64,000 bases of DNA from Haloactinospora alba (GTDB lineage Bacteria > Actinomycetota > Actinomycetes > Streptosporangiales > Streptosporangiaceae): positions 1,116,001-1,180,000 of the forward strand of contig NZ_VFQC01000001.1 in NCBI RefSeq assembly GCF_006717075.1, given 5' to 3'. Under the pieces are notes generated by a model. That model searched no databases, had not been told where the DNA came from, and saw only the letters and a list, made by a program, of their open reading frames with translations. The position numbers were made by a program, and so were the translations under genes. Shown one piece after another: positions 23,272-32,904 of the stretch. Within the stretch, counting starts at the first letter, position 1. Each line of letters opens with the position of its first letter.

Positions 23272-24273
23272 ATGAGTAACGTCGAGGACCATCCCGCCGA
23301 GCAGACGGTGTGTTCGGCGGACGCAGGGGTGCGCAGCGAACCCGGGTGCGAGCTGTTGCGTCCTCGCGAGGTGCCCCTGGGCGGGGCGCGGGCGATGCGG
23401 GTGCGCCGGACATTGCCCAACCGGGACCGGCGGATGGTGGGAGCGTGGTGTTTCGCCGACTCCTACGGCCCCAGCGACATCACCGGCCAGGCCGGGATGC
23501 AGGTACCACCGCACCCGCACACCGGTCTGCAAACGGTGAGTTGGCTGCTCGAGGGCGAGGTCCTGCACCAGGACAGCCTCGGCAGCCGACGGATGGTCCA
23601 CCCGGGCGAACTGCCACTGATGACCGCCGGCTCCGGGATCGCGCACTCCGAGCAGTCCCCACCGGACCACGCGGCCACGCTTTACGGCGCGCAACTGTGG
23701 ACAGCACTGCCCGAGCACACCCGCGCGGTAGCGCCCGGCTTCGAGTTCCACGCCGACCTGCCCCGCCACGAGAGCCCGCAGGGCACGATCACAGTGATCA
23801 TGGGCGAGCTGGACGGCGCGGCCTCACCGGCCACCACCCACACACCCCTGGTCGGCGCGGCTTTCTCACTCGCACCGGACGCGGACATGACGGCGCCACT
23901 GGAACCGGACTTCGAGCACGCGGTGCTCGCGCTCTCGCAGGGCGTCACCGTGGAGGACGTCGCGGTGCCCGCGGGAGCGATGCTGTACCTCGGGCGCGGC
24001 CGGTCCCGGGTGTCGCTGTCGGCCGGAACCCGGGCGCAAGCGCTGCTGCTCGGCGGTGAACCGTTCGAGGAGGACCTGGTCATGTGGTGGAACTTCGTCG
24101 GACGCAGCCACGAGGACATCGTCGAGGCACGCGAGACCTGGGAACGCGAGCACGACACCGACACGCGGGGACGACGCTTCGGTCCCGTGACTGGATACGA
24201 CGGGCCGGCCCTGCCCGCGCCCGCGCTGCCCAACACCCGGCTCAGAGCCCGGGGCCGCTACCGCCCCCGCTGA
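23272..24273 (+). CDS. Pirin family protein
   Basis: The 333-residue bicupin has the pirin signature PHPHTGLQTVSWLLEGEV, followed by HQDSLGSRRMVHPGELPLMT and GSGIAHSEQSP; the His residues of PHPH and of GIAHSE bind a metal. The second cupin ends in MWWNFVGRSHEDIVEAR. Pirins are iron proteins with regulatory or quercetinase activity. The first 30 residues are variable. The gene stands alone, 118 bp after the FMN reductase, with its own likely promoter. Confidence 0.9.
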   Translation: MSNVEDHPAEQTVCSADAGVRSEPGCELLRPREVPLGGARAMRVRRTLPNRDRRMVGAWCFADSYGPSDITGQAGMQVPPHPHTGLQTVSWLLEGEVLHQDSLGSRRMVHPGELPLMTAGSGIAHSEQSPPDHAATLYGAQLWTALPEHTRAVAPGFEFHADLPRHESPQGTITVIMGELDGAASPATTHTPLVGAAFSLAPDADMTAPLEPDFEHAVLALSQGVTVEDVAVPAGAMLYLGRGRSRVSLSAGTRAQALLLGGEPFEEDLVMWWNFVGRSHEDIVEARETWEREHDTDTRGRRFGPVTGYDGPALPAPALPNTRLRARGRYRPR

Positions 24274-24468
24274 CGGTGCGGCCACCGTCCGGCCGCGTGC
24301 GAGCAGCCAACGTCGGCGGGCCGGGCCGGGAACGTCCGCCCCGCTCGCCGGGTCGGCGGCCCGGGTCCTGTCTCCGAACCGGTCCCGGCACGCGGCCACA
24401 CCCCGACCGGGGCGGAGACGTGTGCCGGGACCGGGTGCTGCTCCAAAACAACCGGGAAACGGCGGGGC

Positions 24469-25548
24469 TCAGTCGGCGACGCCGAGTTCCTCCGGAGTGG
24501 CGAAGAGCCAGCCCTCGTCGGCCTTCGGGGGCTGGTTCAGTTCCTTCTGCCGCTGGGCACGACTGTCGGCCTCCTCGCGGATGCCGGCGGTGTAGTCCGC
24601 GTCGCGGTCGACGAACAGCCGCAGGCCGCCGTGCTGCGCGTCGGCGTAGAACAGCATGTGCTCGTCGGTGTAGTCGGAGTCACCGGCGGCCAGGACGGGC
24701 CGTTGCACCGGGTCGATCCGCTCCTGGATGGCGCCCGCCTTGCCGGACTGCCACGTCGCCGGGGTGGACAGCGACGAGGTGAACTCGAACGCGTCGGTGA
24801 CCTCGGTGCCGTCCTCCCGCAGGTCGGTGCCCGTGCCCAACTCACCGGTCTCCGGGTTCTCCAACAGGGTCTGTACCCCGATGACCTGCGACTCGGGAAC
24901 GTCCAGGCCGTACTGGGGGTCGGAGACGACCATGCTCGCCAGCTCCTGGTGGGCGGCGGTGACCACGTAGACGCTGATGCCGTGCTCACGCAGGGTCGTG
25001 ATGAGCTCCCGCTGGGCGGGGTAGATCTCCGGCGGCTTCACGGTCGTGTCGACCAGTTCACCGCCCTCCCACTCGTTGGTGGGGATGGGCTCCTCGCGCT
25101 CCATCAGCTCGTCGACGTAGTCCTTCGCCTCACCGAGGGAGAGCCCGGAGAACACCTGGGCGGCCCAAGCGTAGCAGGTCGGGGTGCCGGCCTCGCACAA
25201 CCGGTTGTAGTAGGCCGACAGGCTCTCGCCCTCCTCGAAGTCGACGAGTTTCAGGGCGGGGTCGATGTTCTCCCGGGTGAGTACCCCCTTCATCTCCAGG
25301 AAGGGGATGAGGGACTCCTCGAGGTCGTTCTTCCAGATGGTGTTGTCGGCGTCGAACGTCGCGTACTCGCCCTTGTCGCTGAACCTGGTGATCATCCGTT
25401 CGAGCTGGTGCCCCTGGTCGCCGGGCCACTGCTCCAGTGAGGCCCGGTCGGGGTCGGCCGCGGCGCTGGAGGCGGCCGACAGCGTCCCGACCAGGGCACT
25501 GCAGGCGATCCCGGCGGCGAGGACGCGCCGGCGTGGAACGAAGCGCAT
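24469..25548 (-). CDS. Secreted HAD-superfamily phosphatase (PSP-like)
   Basis: The 359-residue precursor has an N-terminal signal with twin arginines (FVPRRRVLAAGIACSALVG) and an AxA-type cleavage region (SSAAADPDR), so it is exported, probably by Tat. The mature part has HAD motif I FDADNTIWKND (both Asp present), motif II region ISVYVVTAAH, a lysine in QSGKAGAIQE and motif III LAAGDSDYTDEHML. This is a phosphoserine-phosphatase-type fold, with a helical cap containing SLSAYYNRLCEAGTPTC. The substrate is an extracellular phosphomonoester. The upstream 25549-25762 region is AT-rich and likely holds promoters for both divergent genes. Confidence 0.88.
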   Translation of the reverse strand: MRFVPRRRVLAAGIACSALVGTLSAASSAAADPDRASLEQWPGDQGHQLERMITRFSDKGEYATFDADNTIWKNDLEESLIPFLEMKGVLTRENIDPALKLVDFEEGESLSAYYNRLCEAGTPTCYAWAAQVFSGLSLGEAKDYVDELMEREEPIPTNEWEGGELVDTTVKPPEIYPAQRELITTLREHGISVYVVTAAHQELASMVVSDPQYGLDVPESQVIGVQTLLENPETGELGTGTDLREDGTEVTDAFEFTSSLSTPATWQSGKAGAIQERIDPVQRPVLAAGDSDYTDEHMLFYADAQHGGLRLFVDRDADYTAGIREEADSRAQRQKELNQPPKADEGWLFATPEELGVAD

Positions 25549-25762
25549 GCGTATGGCTCCCGACTCATGGTCGACAATGGGTCGGCACCATTTGTGTCGT
25601 TTTTACTCTTTTTGTCAATTTATGTCGTATATGTACACCAAATAGGTAACTTTTCGGTAGCGATGTGTGGTTGTCGAGCGGGGTGCGGCGGTGACACCAC
25701 CGAATAATCACCGCTCGTCCGGATAGTGGCGCGCCCAGCCGTGCGAGAGGGGAGCGTTCCGG

Positions 25763-26728
25763 ATGAGGATCGGCTACAAACTGTTCGCGGAGGGCTACGC
25801 GCCCGGGGAGATGGTCCGTCAGGCGCTGCGAGCGGAGGAAGCCGGATTCGACTTCGTCGAGATCAGCGACCACTTCCACCCGTGGCTGCACAACCACGGC
25901 CACTCCGGGTTCGCCTGGTCCATCCTGGCCGCGATCGCGGCACGCACCGAACGGGTCGAACTGGCAACCGGGGTCACCTGCCCGTTCCTGCGCTACCACC
26001 CCGCCATCATCGCCCAGGCGGCGGCAACCACGGCGCTACTGTCCGACGACCGGTTCACCCTCGGCATCGGCTCGGGGGAACGCCTCAGCGAGCACGTCGT
26101 CGGACTCGGGTGGCCCGCCGTACACCACCGCCACGAGATGCTCCGCGAATCGCTGCACATCATCCGGCTGCTGTGGTCGGGCGGCTACCACTCCTTCGAC
26201 GGTGACCACCTGGCGCTGGAGGACGCCCGGGTGTTCGACCTTCCACACACCCCGCCCCGGATCGCCGTGGCGGCCGGAGGCCCCGAAGCCGCCCGCATCG
26301 CCGCCGACCACGGCGACGCCCTCTTCGCCACCGAGCCCAGGCCGGAACTGGTCCGCTCCTATGCCGAGGCCGGAGGCGCCGGACCCGCCTACGCCGAGGT
26401 CCCGCTGGCCTGGGCCGCGGACGAGGCCAGCGCACTGCGCTCGGCACGGCAGATGTTCCGTTTCGGCGTGACCGGCTGGAAGGTGATGTCCGAACTGCCC
26501 AACCCGGTGAACTTCGAGGCGGCGACCGCGTTCGTCACCGAGGACGACATCGCCGGGACGTTCGGCTACGGACCCGACGCCGAACGCCACCTGGCCGTGG
26601 CGCGCAACTTCGCCCGGGCCGGGTTCGACCATCTGGCGCTGGTCAACGCCGGACCCGACCCGGACGGTTTCCTCGACTTCTTCACCCACGAACTGGCCGA
26701 ACCGCTTCGGGAGCTGTCCACCGGCTGA
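25763..26728 (+). CDS. F420-dependent LLM-class oxidoreductase (TIGR03557-like)
   Basis: The 321-residue protein begins MRIGYKLFAEGYAPGEMVRQ. It contains AGFDFVEISDHFHPWLHNHG, RTERVELATGVTCPFLRYHP and FTLGIGSGERLSEHVVG, the pattern of the F420-using subgroup related to glucose-6-phosphate dehydrogenase Fgd. The conserved ISDH and the GSGERL loop contact F420. It would reduce or oxidise a small substrate with F420. It is a monocistronic gene divergent from the HAD phosphatase, with AGAGGGGAG as ribosome site. Confidence 0.88.
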   Translation: MRIGYKLFAEGYAPGEMVRQALRAEEAGFDFVEISDHFHPWLHNHGHSGFAWSILAAIAARTERVELATGVTCPFLRYHPAIIAQAAATTALLSDDRFTLGIGSGERLSEHVVGLGWPAVHHRHEMLRESLHIIRLLWSGGYHSFDGDHLALEDARVFDLPHTPPRIAVAAGGPEAARIAADHGDALFATEPRPELVRSYAEAGGAGPAYAEVPLAWAADEASALRSARQMFRFGVTGWKVMSELPNPVNFEAATAFVTEDDIAGTFGYGPDAERHLAVARNFARAGFDHLALVNAGPDPDGFLDFFTHELAEPLRELSTG

Positions 26729-27253
26729 CCACCCCTTCCTCCCTCGCCGATGCCGTGATCCCGCGTGCCAGTCCGGGACGGGATGTGGCCCAATCCGGTC
26801 CCAGAGGTGCTGACCGAGCGGGGGAACTCCTCGTCCCGTGCGGTCAGCGGGCCGAGTCCGCTCCCGGAAGGCACCGGATCCCCCGCATGGCAGCACAGGC
26901 TGGGGCGGGTGGTTCGGCGGGACGCCCGCTACCAGCCGGGCCACGAGCTCCGGTGCCGTCGAAGCCGCCGATCCCGGCTCGTTCTATGCGTTGTCTGGCC
27001 GTATCGCGATGTCGGTGCGGTTCGAACAGTTGGGGCCGATCGCCCCTTACCCGTGGGCTGACGAGGCGATGCCAAGTGGGGAAAGTCCCGCTGTGGGGTG
27101 TGACTCCGATGCCTGATGGGATGAGTGGTCACTTTTCAACCGAAGAGTATGCGTAGCGTATGAGAGGTGTGGTCTCCTGGCCCTGTCGCGGCGGCTGGTT
27201 GGTTTCATGCGTCGCATCGTTCCCCGGTAGTTCGTTTTTGGGGTTTCGCGTTT
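26729..27253. other. 525-bp non-coding region before leader 2
   Basis: I see no credible gene. The last ~90 bases resemble the region before leader 1: TGTGGTCTCCTGGCC at 27168-27182 and a GTTTTTG run at 27234-27240. It therefore probably holds the array promoter. Confidence 0.4.
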
Positions 27254-27320
27254 TATGTCCAAATTTCTACAAGTTGCACACACGGATGCGCACGTGGAAT
27301 AGAAGGCCAGGTCAAAGAGG
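27254..27320 (+). promoter_or_regulatory. CRISPR leader core of array 2
   Basis: TATGTCCAAATTTCTACAAG, then TTGCACACAC and CCAGGTCAAAGAGG next to the repeat. Same 67-bp length and end motifs as leaders 1 and 3. Confidence 0.85.
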
Positions 27321-27532
27321 ACGCTCCCCGCGCACGCGGGGATGGACCCACGTGCCACCGGAGAGCGTTGTACAGCCGACGATGCTCCCCGCGCACGCGG
27401 GGATGGACCCCGATGTCGCGTACTTCGAATGGTCGATTCCCCATGCTCCCCGCGCACGCGGGGATGGACCCTGGCGACGCGATACCCACACCGATCCGTG
27501 ACAATGCTCCCCGCGCACGCGGGGATGGGCCT
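27321..27532 (+). CRISPR. Type I-E CRISPR array 2: 4 repeats, 3 spacers
   Basis: Repeats start at 27321, 27382, 27443 and 27504, with three 32-bp spacers. The first repeat has C instead of T at position 2 (ACGCTCC). The last repeat ends GGGCCT instead of GGACCC, the decay expected at the trailer end. Leader at the left, same strand as the cas operon that follows. Confidence 0.97.
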
Positions 27533-27575
27533 ATGTCTCGCCCACGCGGGGCGAGGAACGTTCGGGGCAGGTGCG

Positions 27576-27615
27576 CGGTCTTCTTGTTGGCCGGATCCGG
27601 CCAACAAGAAGACCG
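27576..27615. terminator. 40-bp perfect palindrome between array 2 and cas3
   Basis: CGGTCTTCTTGTTGGCCGGA is followed immediately by its exact reverse complement, centred on GGATCC, giving a 20-bp inverted repeat without mismatch. It lies 44 bases after the last repeat and 43 bases before the cas3 ATG. It probably stops or processes array transcripts before cas3; a protein operator is the alternative. Confidence 0.6.
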
Positions 27616-27658
27616 GAAACCGACTGCAAGACTCTCCTGTCTCTTATTGAATCGTGGC

Positions 27659-30591
27659 ATGACCTCTTCCGGAGGATCTTTCCTCTCTACGGACGACCTT
27701 TCTGACGCGGCACGCCAGGTTTGGGCGAAACACAACCAGGACGACAAAGCATGGCTTCCGCTGCGGCGGCACATGGCAGATAGCGCGGCGGTAGCGGGAA
27801 GGTTGTGGGACACCTGGTTGCCGTCTCAGGTCCGTGAGCTGATCTCGACAGCTCTCCCCGGCGGTGCCGCCGACGCGCGCAAGCTCGCCGTGTGGATCTC
27901 CGCTGTCCATGACTGCGGGAAAGCTACCCCCGCCTTCGCGTGCCAAGTGGACGGACTGGCGGACAAGATGCGCAGGGAAGGTCTGACCATGCCTACCGGG
28001 AGGCAGCTTGGCGAGGACCGCAAACTGGCACCGCACGGGTTAGCGGGACACGTACTGCTGCGGGACTGGCTGGTCGAACGCCATGGTTGGCGAGTACCGG
28101 ACACGCACCAGCTCACAGCAATCGTCGGTGGTCACCACGGAGTTCCTCCGTCCAACAGTGCTATCAAGGACCTGGCCGACCACCCCGAACTGTTGCGTGC
28201 GCGCGGCAGCGAAACGGTGTGGAGCCAGGTGCAGAACGAACTGCTCGACTGGACGGCGAACGAGTGCGAAGTTCTGGATCGGCTTCCCCAATGGGCGAAA
28301 GTAAAGCTTCCCCAGCCGGCTCAAGTACTGCTCTCCGCACTGGTCATCGTCAGTGACTGGATCGCCTCCTCACGCGACTACTTTCCTTATACCGCCGACG
28401 CTTCGCCCACTGACCCGGACCGACTCGATAACGCGTGGGCGGCGTTGAAACTACCTCGACCCTGGCAGCCGGTTCTCCCGCAAGAATCCGTCCCTGACCT
28501 GTTCGCGTCCCGGTTCGACCTTCCCTCTGACGCCACCGTTCGTCCGGTGCAGGAAGAGACCGTACGCGCCGCCCGGGAGATGCGCGCTCCCGGAATGGTC
28601 ATAGTCGAGGCACCTATGGGGGAGGGAAAACCGAGGCCGCTCTCGCGGCGGTCGAGGTCCTCGCCGCACGCACCGGCGCGGGCGGGTGTTTCGTCGCGTT
28701 ACCGACCATGGCTACCGGAAACGCGATGTTCCGGCGGCTGACCGCGTGGTTGAAACGGTTGCCGGACCAGAGACCCGGCCGTGTGGGACACACCGTCGCA
28801 CTCGCCCACGCGAAGTCCGGTCTCAACGACGACTACACGAGACTCGCCCGCGAACCCACGTACCCCAACGCCGACATAGCTCGGGATGACCCTGCTGGTC
28901 GGGATGATCCCGCTGGGAAGAAAGACAAGGGACACCGGCGCGCATCCGCCGAGCTGGTCGCGCACCACTGGCTGCGCGGACGGAAGAAAGCCATGCTGTC
29001 GTCGTTCGCGGTCGGCACGATAGATCAGCTTCTTTTCGCCGGGTTGAAAACCCGACACCTCGCGCTGCGTCATCTCGCGCTCGCCGGGAAAGTCGTGGTG
29101 ATCGACGAGGCACACGCCTACGACACCTACATGTCCACCTATCTGGACCGGGTGTTGTCCTGGCTCAGCGCCTACGGAGTCCCTGTCGTGGTATTGTCCG
29201 CCACCCTTCCCGCGCACCGGCGCCGGGAACTGGCAGCCGCATACACCGGCAAGGAAGGTCCCGACCTCACCGCAGTGCAAACAGCTCGGGACTATCCGCT
29301 TATCACGACGGTGGGCCCGGAACAGCGACCCCGGATTTACGCCCCCACTGCCTCCGGACGTCGTACCGATGTCGAACTGGAACCGCTCAATGACGATTAC
29401 GCCACTCTCGCGCAGCGGCTTCTGAACGAACTGCGGGACGGCGGCTGTGCCGCAGTAGTACGCAATACTGTGGCTCGCGCGCACGAAACGGCACGTCACT
29501 TGCGGAATCACTTCGCGGGCACCGGACTCTCGGTAGAGGTCGCCCATGCCCGGTTTCTGGATCTGGACCGTTCCGAGAACGACGAGCAGCTGCTCAGGAG
29601 TTTCGGACCACCGGACAAGAACGCTGAATCGGGAAGAGAACGCGCCGTTCCCGGACGCGTCGTGGTCGCTACTCAGGTAGTGGAACAGTCCCTGGACCTC
29701 GACTTCGACCTAATGGTCACCGACCTCGCCCCTGTTGACCTGATGCTCCAGCGCATGGGGCGGCTCCACCGACATGAGCGAGGTGAGGGGCAGTGCGAGC
29801 GCCCCCGCCCACTGCGTACCGCCCGGTGCCTCGTCACCGGTGCCGATTGGAACAGCAGTCCTCCAGAGCCGGTTCGCGGTTCACGCACCATCTACCGGCC
29901 CTACCCGCTGCTGCGGGCCGTGGCGGCACTGGAACCCCACTTGTTCGGAGCTGGTCGTGAGGGAACCGTCCGCCTGCCCGACGACATCAGTGTCCTCGTC
30001 CAACAGGCCTACGGGGAGGAGGGAATCGGCCCCGAGGAATGGCGCGCCGCGCTGGAGGAGACACACGCCGGACACGTCCGCGAGCAGGCGGCGCAGGAGA
30101 TGAAAGCCGACACGTTCCGGATCGCCGCTCCCGGAAAGAACGGGCGCGGTCTCGTGGGGTGGGTGGACGCTGGTGTGGGCGACGCGGATGACAGCACCAC
30201 CGGACGAGCACAGGTCCGCGACAGCGAGGACAGCCTCGAGGTGCTTGTGGTGCAGCGTCGGACTGACGGTGTCCTGACCACTGTGCCCTGGCTGTCCGGT
30301 TCGCTGGGTGGCCGGGAGCTTCCGACGGACGCTGTTCCCGCCCCCTACCTCGCCAGGAGCGTCGCGCGTTCCGCGCTGCGGCTCCCGTTCCCGTTCACTG
30401 TCTCAACCTGTCTCGACCAGGCCGTATCCGAACTCGAGGAGAACTACTTCCCCGCCTGGCAGGCCAAAGAGTGCCACTGGCTGGCGGGAGAGCTGATCAT
30501 GATCCTGGACGAGAACTGTCACACCCGCCTGGCAGGCTACGGACTCACCTACTCCCGAAACGACGGTCTCGAGATTCACTATGCCGAATGA
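27659..30591 (+). CDS. cas3: Cas3 nuclease-helicase, split by a -1 shift at the Walker A motif
   Basis: The first frame (27659-28741) encodes the HD nuclease: H38 in RRHMADSAAV, HD at 84-85 in SAVHDCGKAT, and GGHHGVPP. At residues 321-324 it reaches GEGK and then runs 36 more codons to a stop. The -1 frame continues TEAALAAVEVLAARTG, then the helicase with DEAH (29104-29115, VVIDEAHAYDTYM), SATLPAHRR and motif VI QRMGRLHRH, to 30591. The joined protein is ~977 aa, normal for I-E Cas3. The shift point is G-GGA-AAA at 28624-28630, a canonical -1 slippery heptamer, but a single lost A would look the same. Cas3 degrades Cascade-bound DNA. Confidence 0.88.
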
Positions 30592-32236
30592 CCCTCCCAC
30601 CTCCTTTGACCTTGTTGAACACCCCTGGATTCCGGTCCAGAAAGCGGACGGGACCGAGACGGAGCTGTCCCTGTACCGGGTCTTCCAGCAGGCGCACACG
30701 CTCCAGCGGGTGGTAGGCGACCTTCCCACCCAAGAGTTCGTTCTTGTCCGTTTGCTGCTCGCGGTCCTGCACGACGCTGTCGACGGTCCGGCTGACCCCG
30801 AAGAATGGCAGGAACTGTGGGAGGGGGGAATACCGCTGGACCAGGTCGGAACCTATCTCGCAAAACATCGTGAACGTTTCGACCTGCTGCACCCCGAAAC
30901 CCCGTTCTTCCAGGTAGCTGACCTGCACACCGCGAAAGGCGATGTTTCCCCGCTGGAACGAATCGTCGCCGACGTTCCCAACGGAGCACCGTTCTTCACG
31001 ATGCGGGAAGGTGGGATAGATCGGCTCACTTTCGCCGAGGCCGCACGCTGGGTGGTACACGCGCACGCCTACGACCCCTCCGGAATCAAATCCGGGGCAG
31101 TGGGCGATCCCCGGGTGAAGAACGGAAAAGGATACCCCCAAGGGGTCGGCTGGGCGGGAAACCTCGGTGGAGTATTCGTGGAGGGGAGGAACCTGCGCGA
31201 GACCCTGCTGCTGAACCTCATCGCCACCGACACGGACCATCTGCGGGCCGACGAGATGGACCGGCCCGCCTGGCGGTTCGATCCGCCCGGTGCAGCCCCA
31301 CTCGGCGGAAGAGAGCAGGTGCTGCGGCCCTACGGAGTGCGTGACCTCTACACGTGGCAGACGCGGCGGCTGCGTCTGCGCTGCGACGCCGACGGTGCCT
31401 ACGGGGTGGTGTTGGCCTACGGGGACCCGTTGTCCCCGCACAACGCCCATGACCGAGAGCCGATGACCGGATGGCGGCGCAGCCAGACACAAGAGAAGAA
31501 GCTCCGCGAACCACTGGTGTACATGCCCCAGGAGCACAACCCTGCGCGCAGTGCTTGGCGCGGTCTCGCCTCCCTGATCACTGGTCGTAAGCGCGGCTCT
31601 AATCAGCACCAGGATGCGGCCGGAAGCCTGCGGCCACGTGTACTCGACTGGGTCGCCCGGTTGGCCAATGAGGGGTACCTCGACGACAGGTACCTCATCC
31701 GCTCACGGGTCGTGGGCGCCGTTTACGGCACTCAGCAGTCCGTCATCGACGAGGTGGTCGACGACCGGGTCACGATGAAAGTAGTGCTGTTGCACGAGAG
31801 CGCTCCCAATCTCGCCGCAACCGCCAAGGAGGCGGTTGCGGACGCGGACAGTGCCGTTGCCGCGTTGGGTCAGCTCGCCGCCGACCTGGCCCGGGCAGCG
31901 GGTATCGATGCCACCACTCAGCAGGACACGACCCGCGACCGGGGGTTCGGCATCCTCGACGGTCCGTTCCGCGAGTGGCTTGCCTCCCTGGCCCCGGACA
32001 CGGATCCGGACGAGCGGCGTGCGGTCTGGCAGGACACCGTGCGCCGTCTCGTCCGTTCCGAAGGCGCCGGTCTGATCGAACGCTCCGGAGAGGCCGCCTG
32101 GAATGGCCGGATCGTGGATACCAAGAACGGCCAATTATGGCTCAGCGCTGCCTACGCCGAACGGCGATTCCACCGCACCCTGGCCGCGGAACTTTCCAGG
32201 ACCACGCAAAGCGACACGACCGAGGTGACCGTATGA
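30581..32236 (+). CDS. cas8e: Cas8e (Cse1/CasA), large subunit of Cascade
   Basis: The 551-residue protein begins FDLVEHPWIPVQKADGTETE and has the Cse1 landmarks LHPETPFFQVADL, AARWVVHAHAYDPSGIKSGA and GNLGGVFVEGRNLRETLLLN. It recognises the PAM and recruits Cas3. The ATG lies 11 bases inside the end of cas3, and its own end overlaps cse2 by 4 bases, so the operon is translationally coupled from here on. Length is normal for actinobacterial Cse1. Confidence 0.95.
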   Translation: MPNDPPTSFDLVEHPWIPVQKADGTETELSLYRVFQQAHTLQRVVGDLPTQEFVLVRLLLAVLHDAVDGPADPEEWQELWEGGIPLDQVGTYLAKHRERFDLLHPETPFFQVADLHTAKGDVSPLERIVADVPNGAPFFTMREGGIDRLTFAEAARWVVHAHAYDPSGIKSGAVGDPRVKNGKGYPQGVGWAGNLGGVFVEGRNLRETLLLNLIATDTDHLRADEMDRPAWRFDPPGAAPLGGREQVLRPYGVRDLYTWQTRRLRLRCDADGAYGVVLAYGDPLSPHNAHDREPMTGWRRSQTQEKKLREPLVYMPQEHNPARSAWRGLASLITGRKRGSNQHQDAAGSLRPRVLDWVARLANEGYLDDRYLIRSRVVGAVYGTQQSVIDEVVDDRVTMKVVLLHESAPNLAATAKEAVADADSAVAALGQLAADLARAAGIDATTQQDTTRDRGFGILDGPFREWLASLAPDTDPDERRAVWQDTVRRLVRSEGAGLIERSGEAAWNGRIVDTKNGQLWLSAAYAERRFHRTLAAELSRTTQSDTTEVTV

Positions 32237-32904
32237 GACACGAAGGCGTAGGCGAAGGTGAACGCCCGGAACTCGGAGTGGTGGGAAAGGGTGTGCACGC
32301 GCGCGTCAGTAAGCTGCAGCGCGGATACTGCGCCGACAATCCCACAGAAGTAGCGGAACTGGCGCGGCTCCGCAACGGCGCGGGCAAGCTTCCCGAGAAC
32401 ACCCCTTGGTTGTGGGGGGAAACCTACGCCCCCGAAGAGCATGCAGACTCTTCCTGGTCCCTGGAACGGGAGGCACAGGCGGAGAAAGCCGTACATATCT
32501 CCCTGACGCTCTACGCGCTGCACCAGCAGTCATGGAGTACGAAACACATGCACCAGGGGCCGGTGTGGCGGGCGGGACGCCGCCGGGACCGCGTACTCGG
32601 ATGGGCGATGCGTGAGCTCATGCCCGACGGCGAGATCGACGAACCGCTGCGGCGGCGCTTCATCCACGCCAGCACCGCCACCACGGTCACCTCCCTCGCG
32701 CACCGACTGCGTGCACTCGTGCAGCTTCTACGCCGGGAGGGCGTCCCCCTCGACTACGGAAAACTCGCCGACGACCTGATGACCGCCCAACGGCCCGGCG
32801 GGCTGCGTACTGTCCGTCGCGCCTGGGGACGTGGATTCGTCTCCTACCGCCCCGCCGAACAACCCGACAGTTCCGATGACGACCCGGACAAGGACAATCC
32901 GTGA
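32233..32904 (+). CDS. cse2: Cse2 (CasB), small subunit of Cascade
   Basis: ATGA overlap with cas8e. The 223-residue, arginine-rich helical protein has the Cse2 pattern SKLQRGYCADNPTEVAELAR and HISLTLYALHQQSW, then RRRFIHASTATTVTSLAHRL and RAWGRGFVSYRP. It forms the belly of Cascade and contacts the displaced strand. The C-terminal acidic tail (SDDDPDKD) is variable. Position and size agree with the family. Confidence 0.93.
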   Translation: MRHEGVGEGERPELGVVGKGVHARVSKLQRGYCADNPTEVAELARLRNGAGKLPENTPWLWGETYAPEEHADSSWSLEREAQAEKAVHISLTLYALHQQSWSTKHMHQGPVWRAGRRRDRVLGWAMRELMPDGEIDEPLRRRFIHASTATTVTSLAHRLRALVQLLRREGVPLDYGKLADDLMTAQRPGGLRTVRRAWGRGFVSYRPAEQPDSSDDDPDKDNP

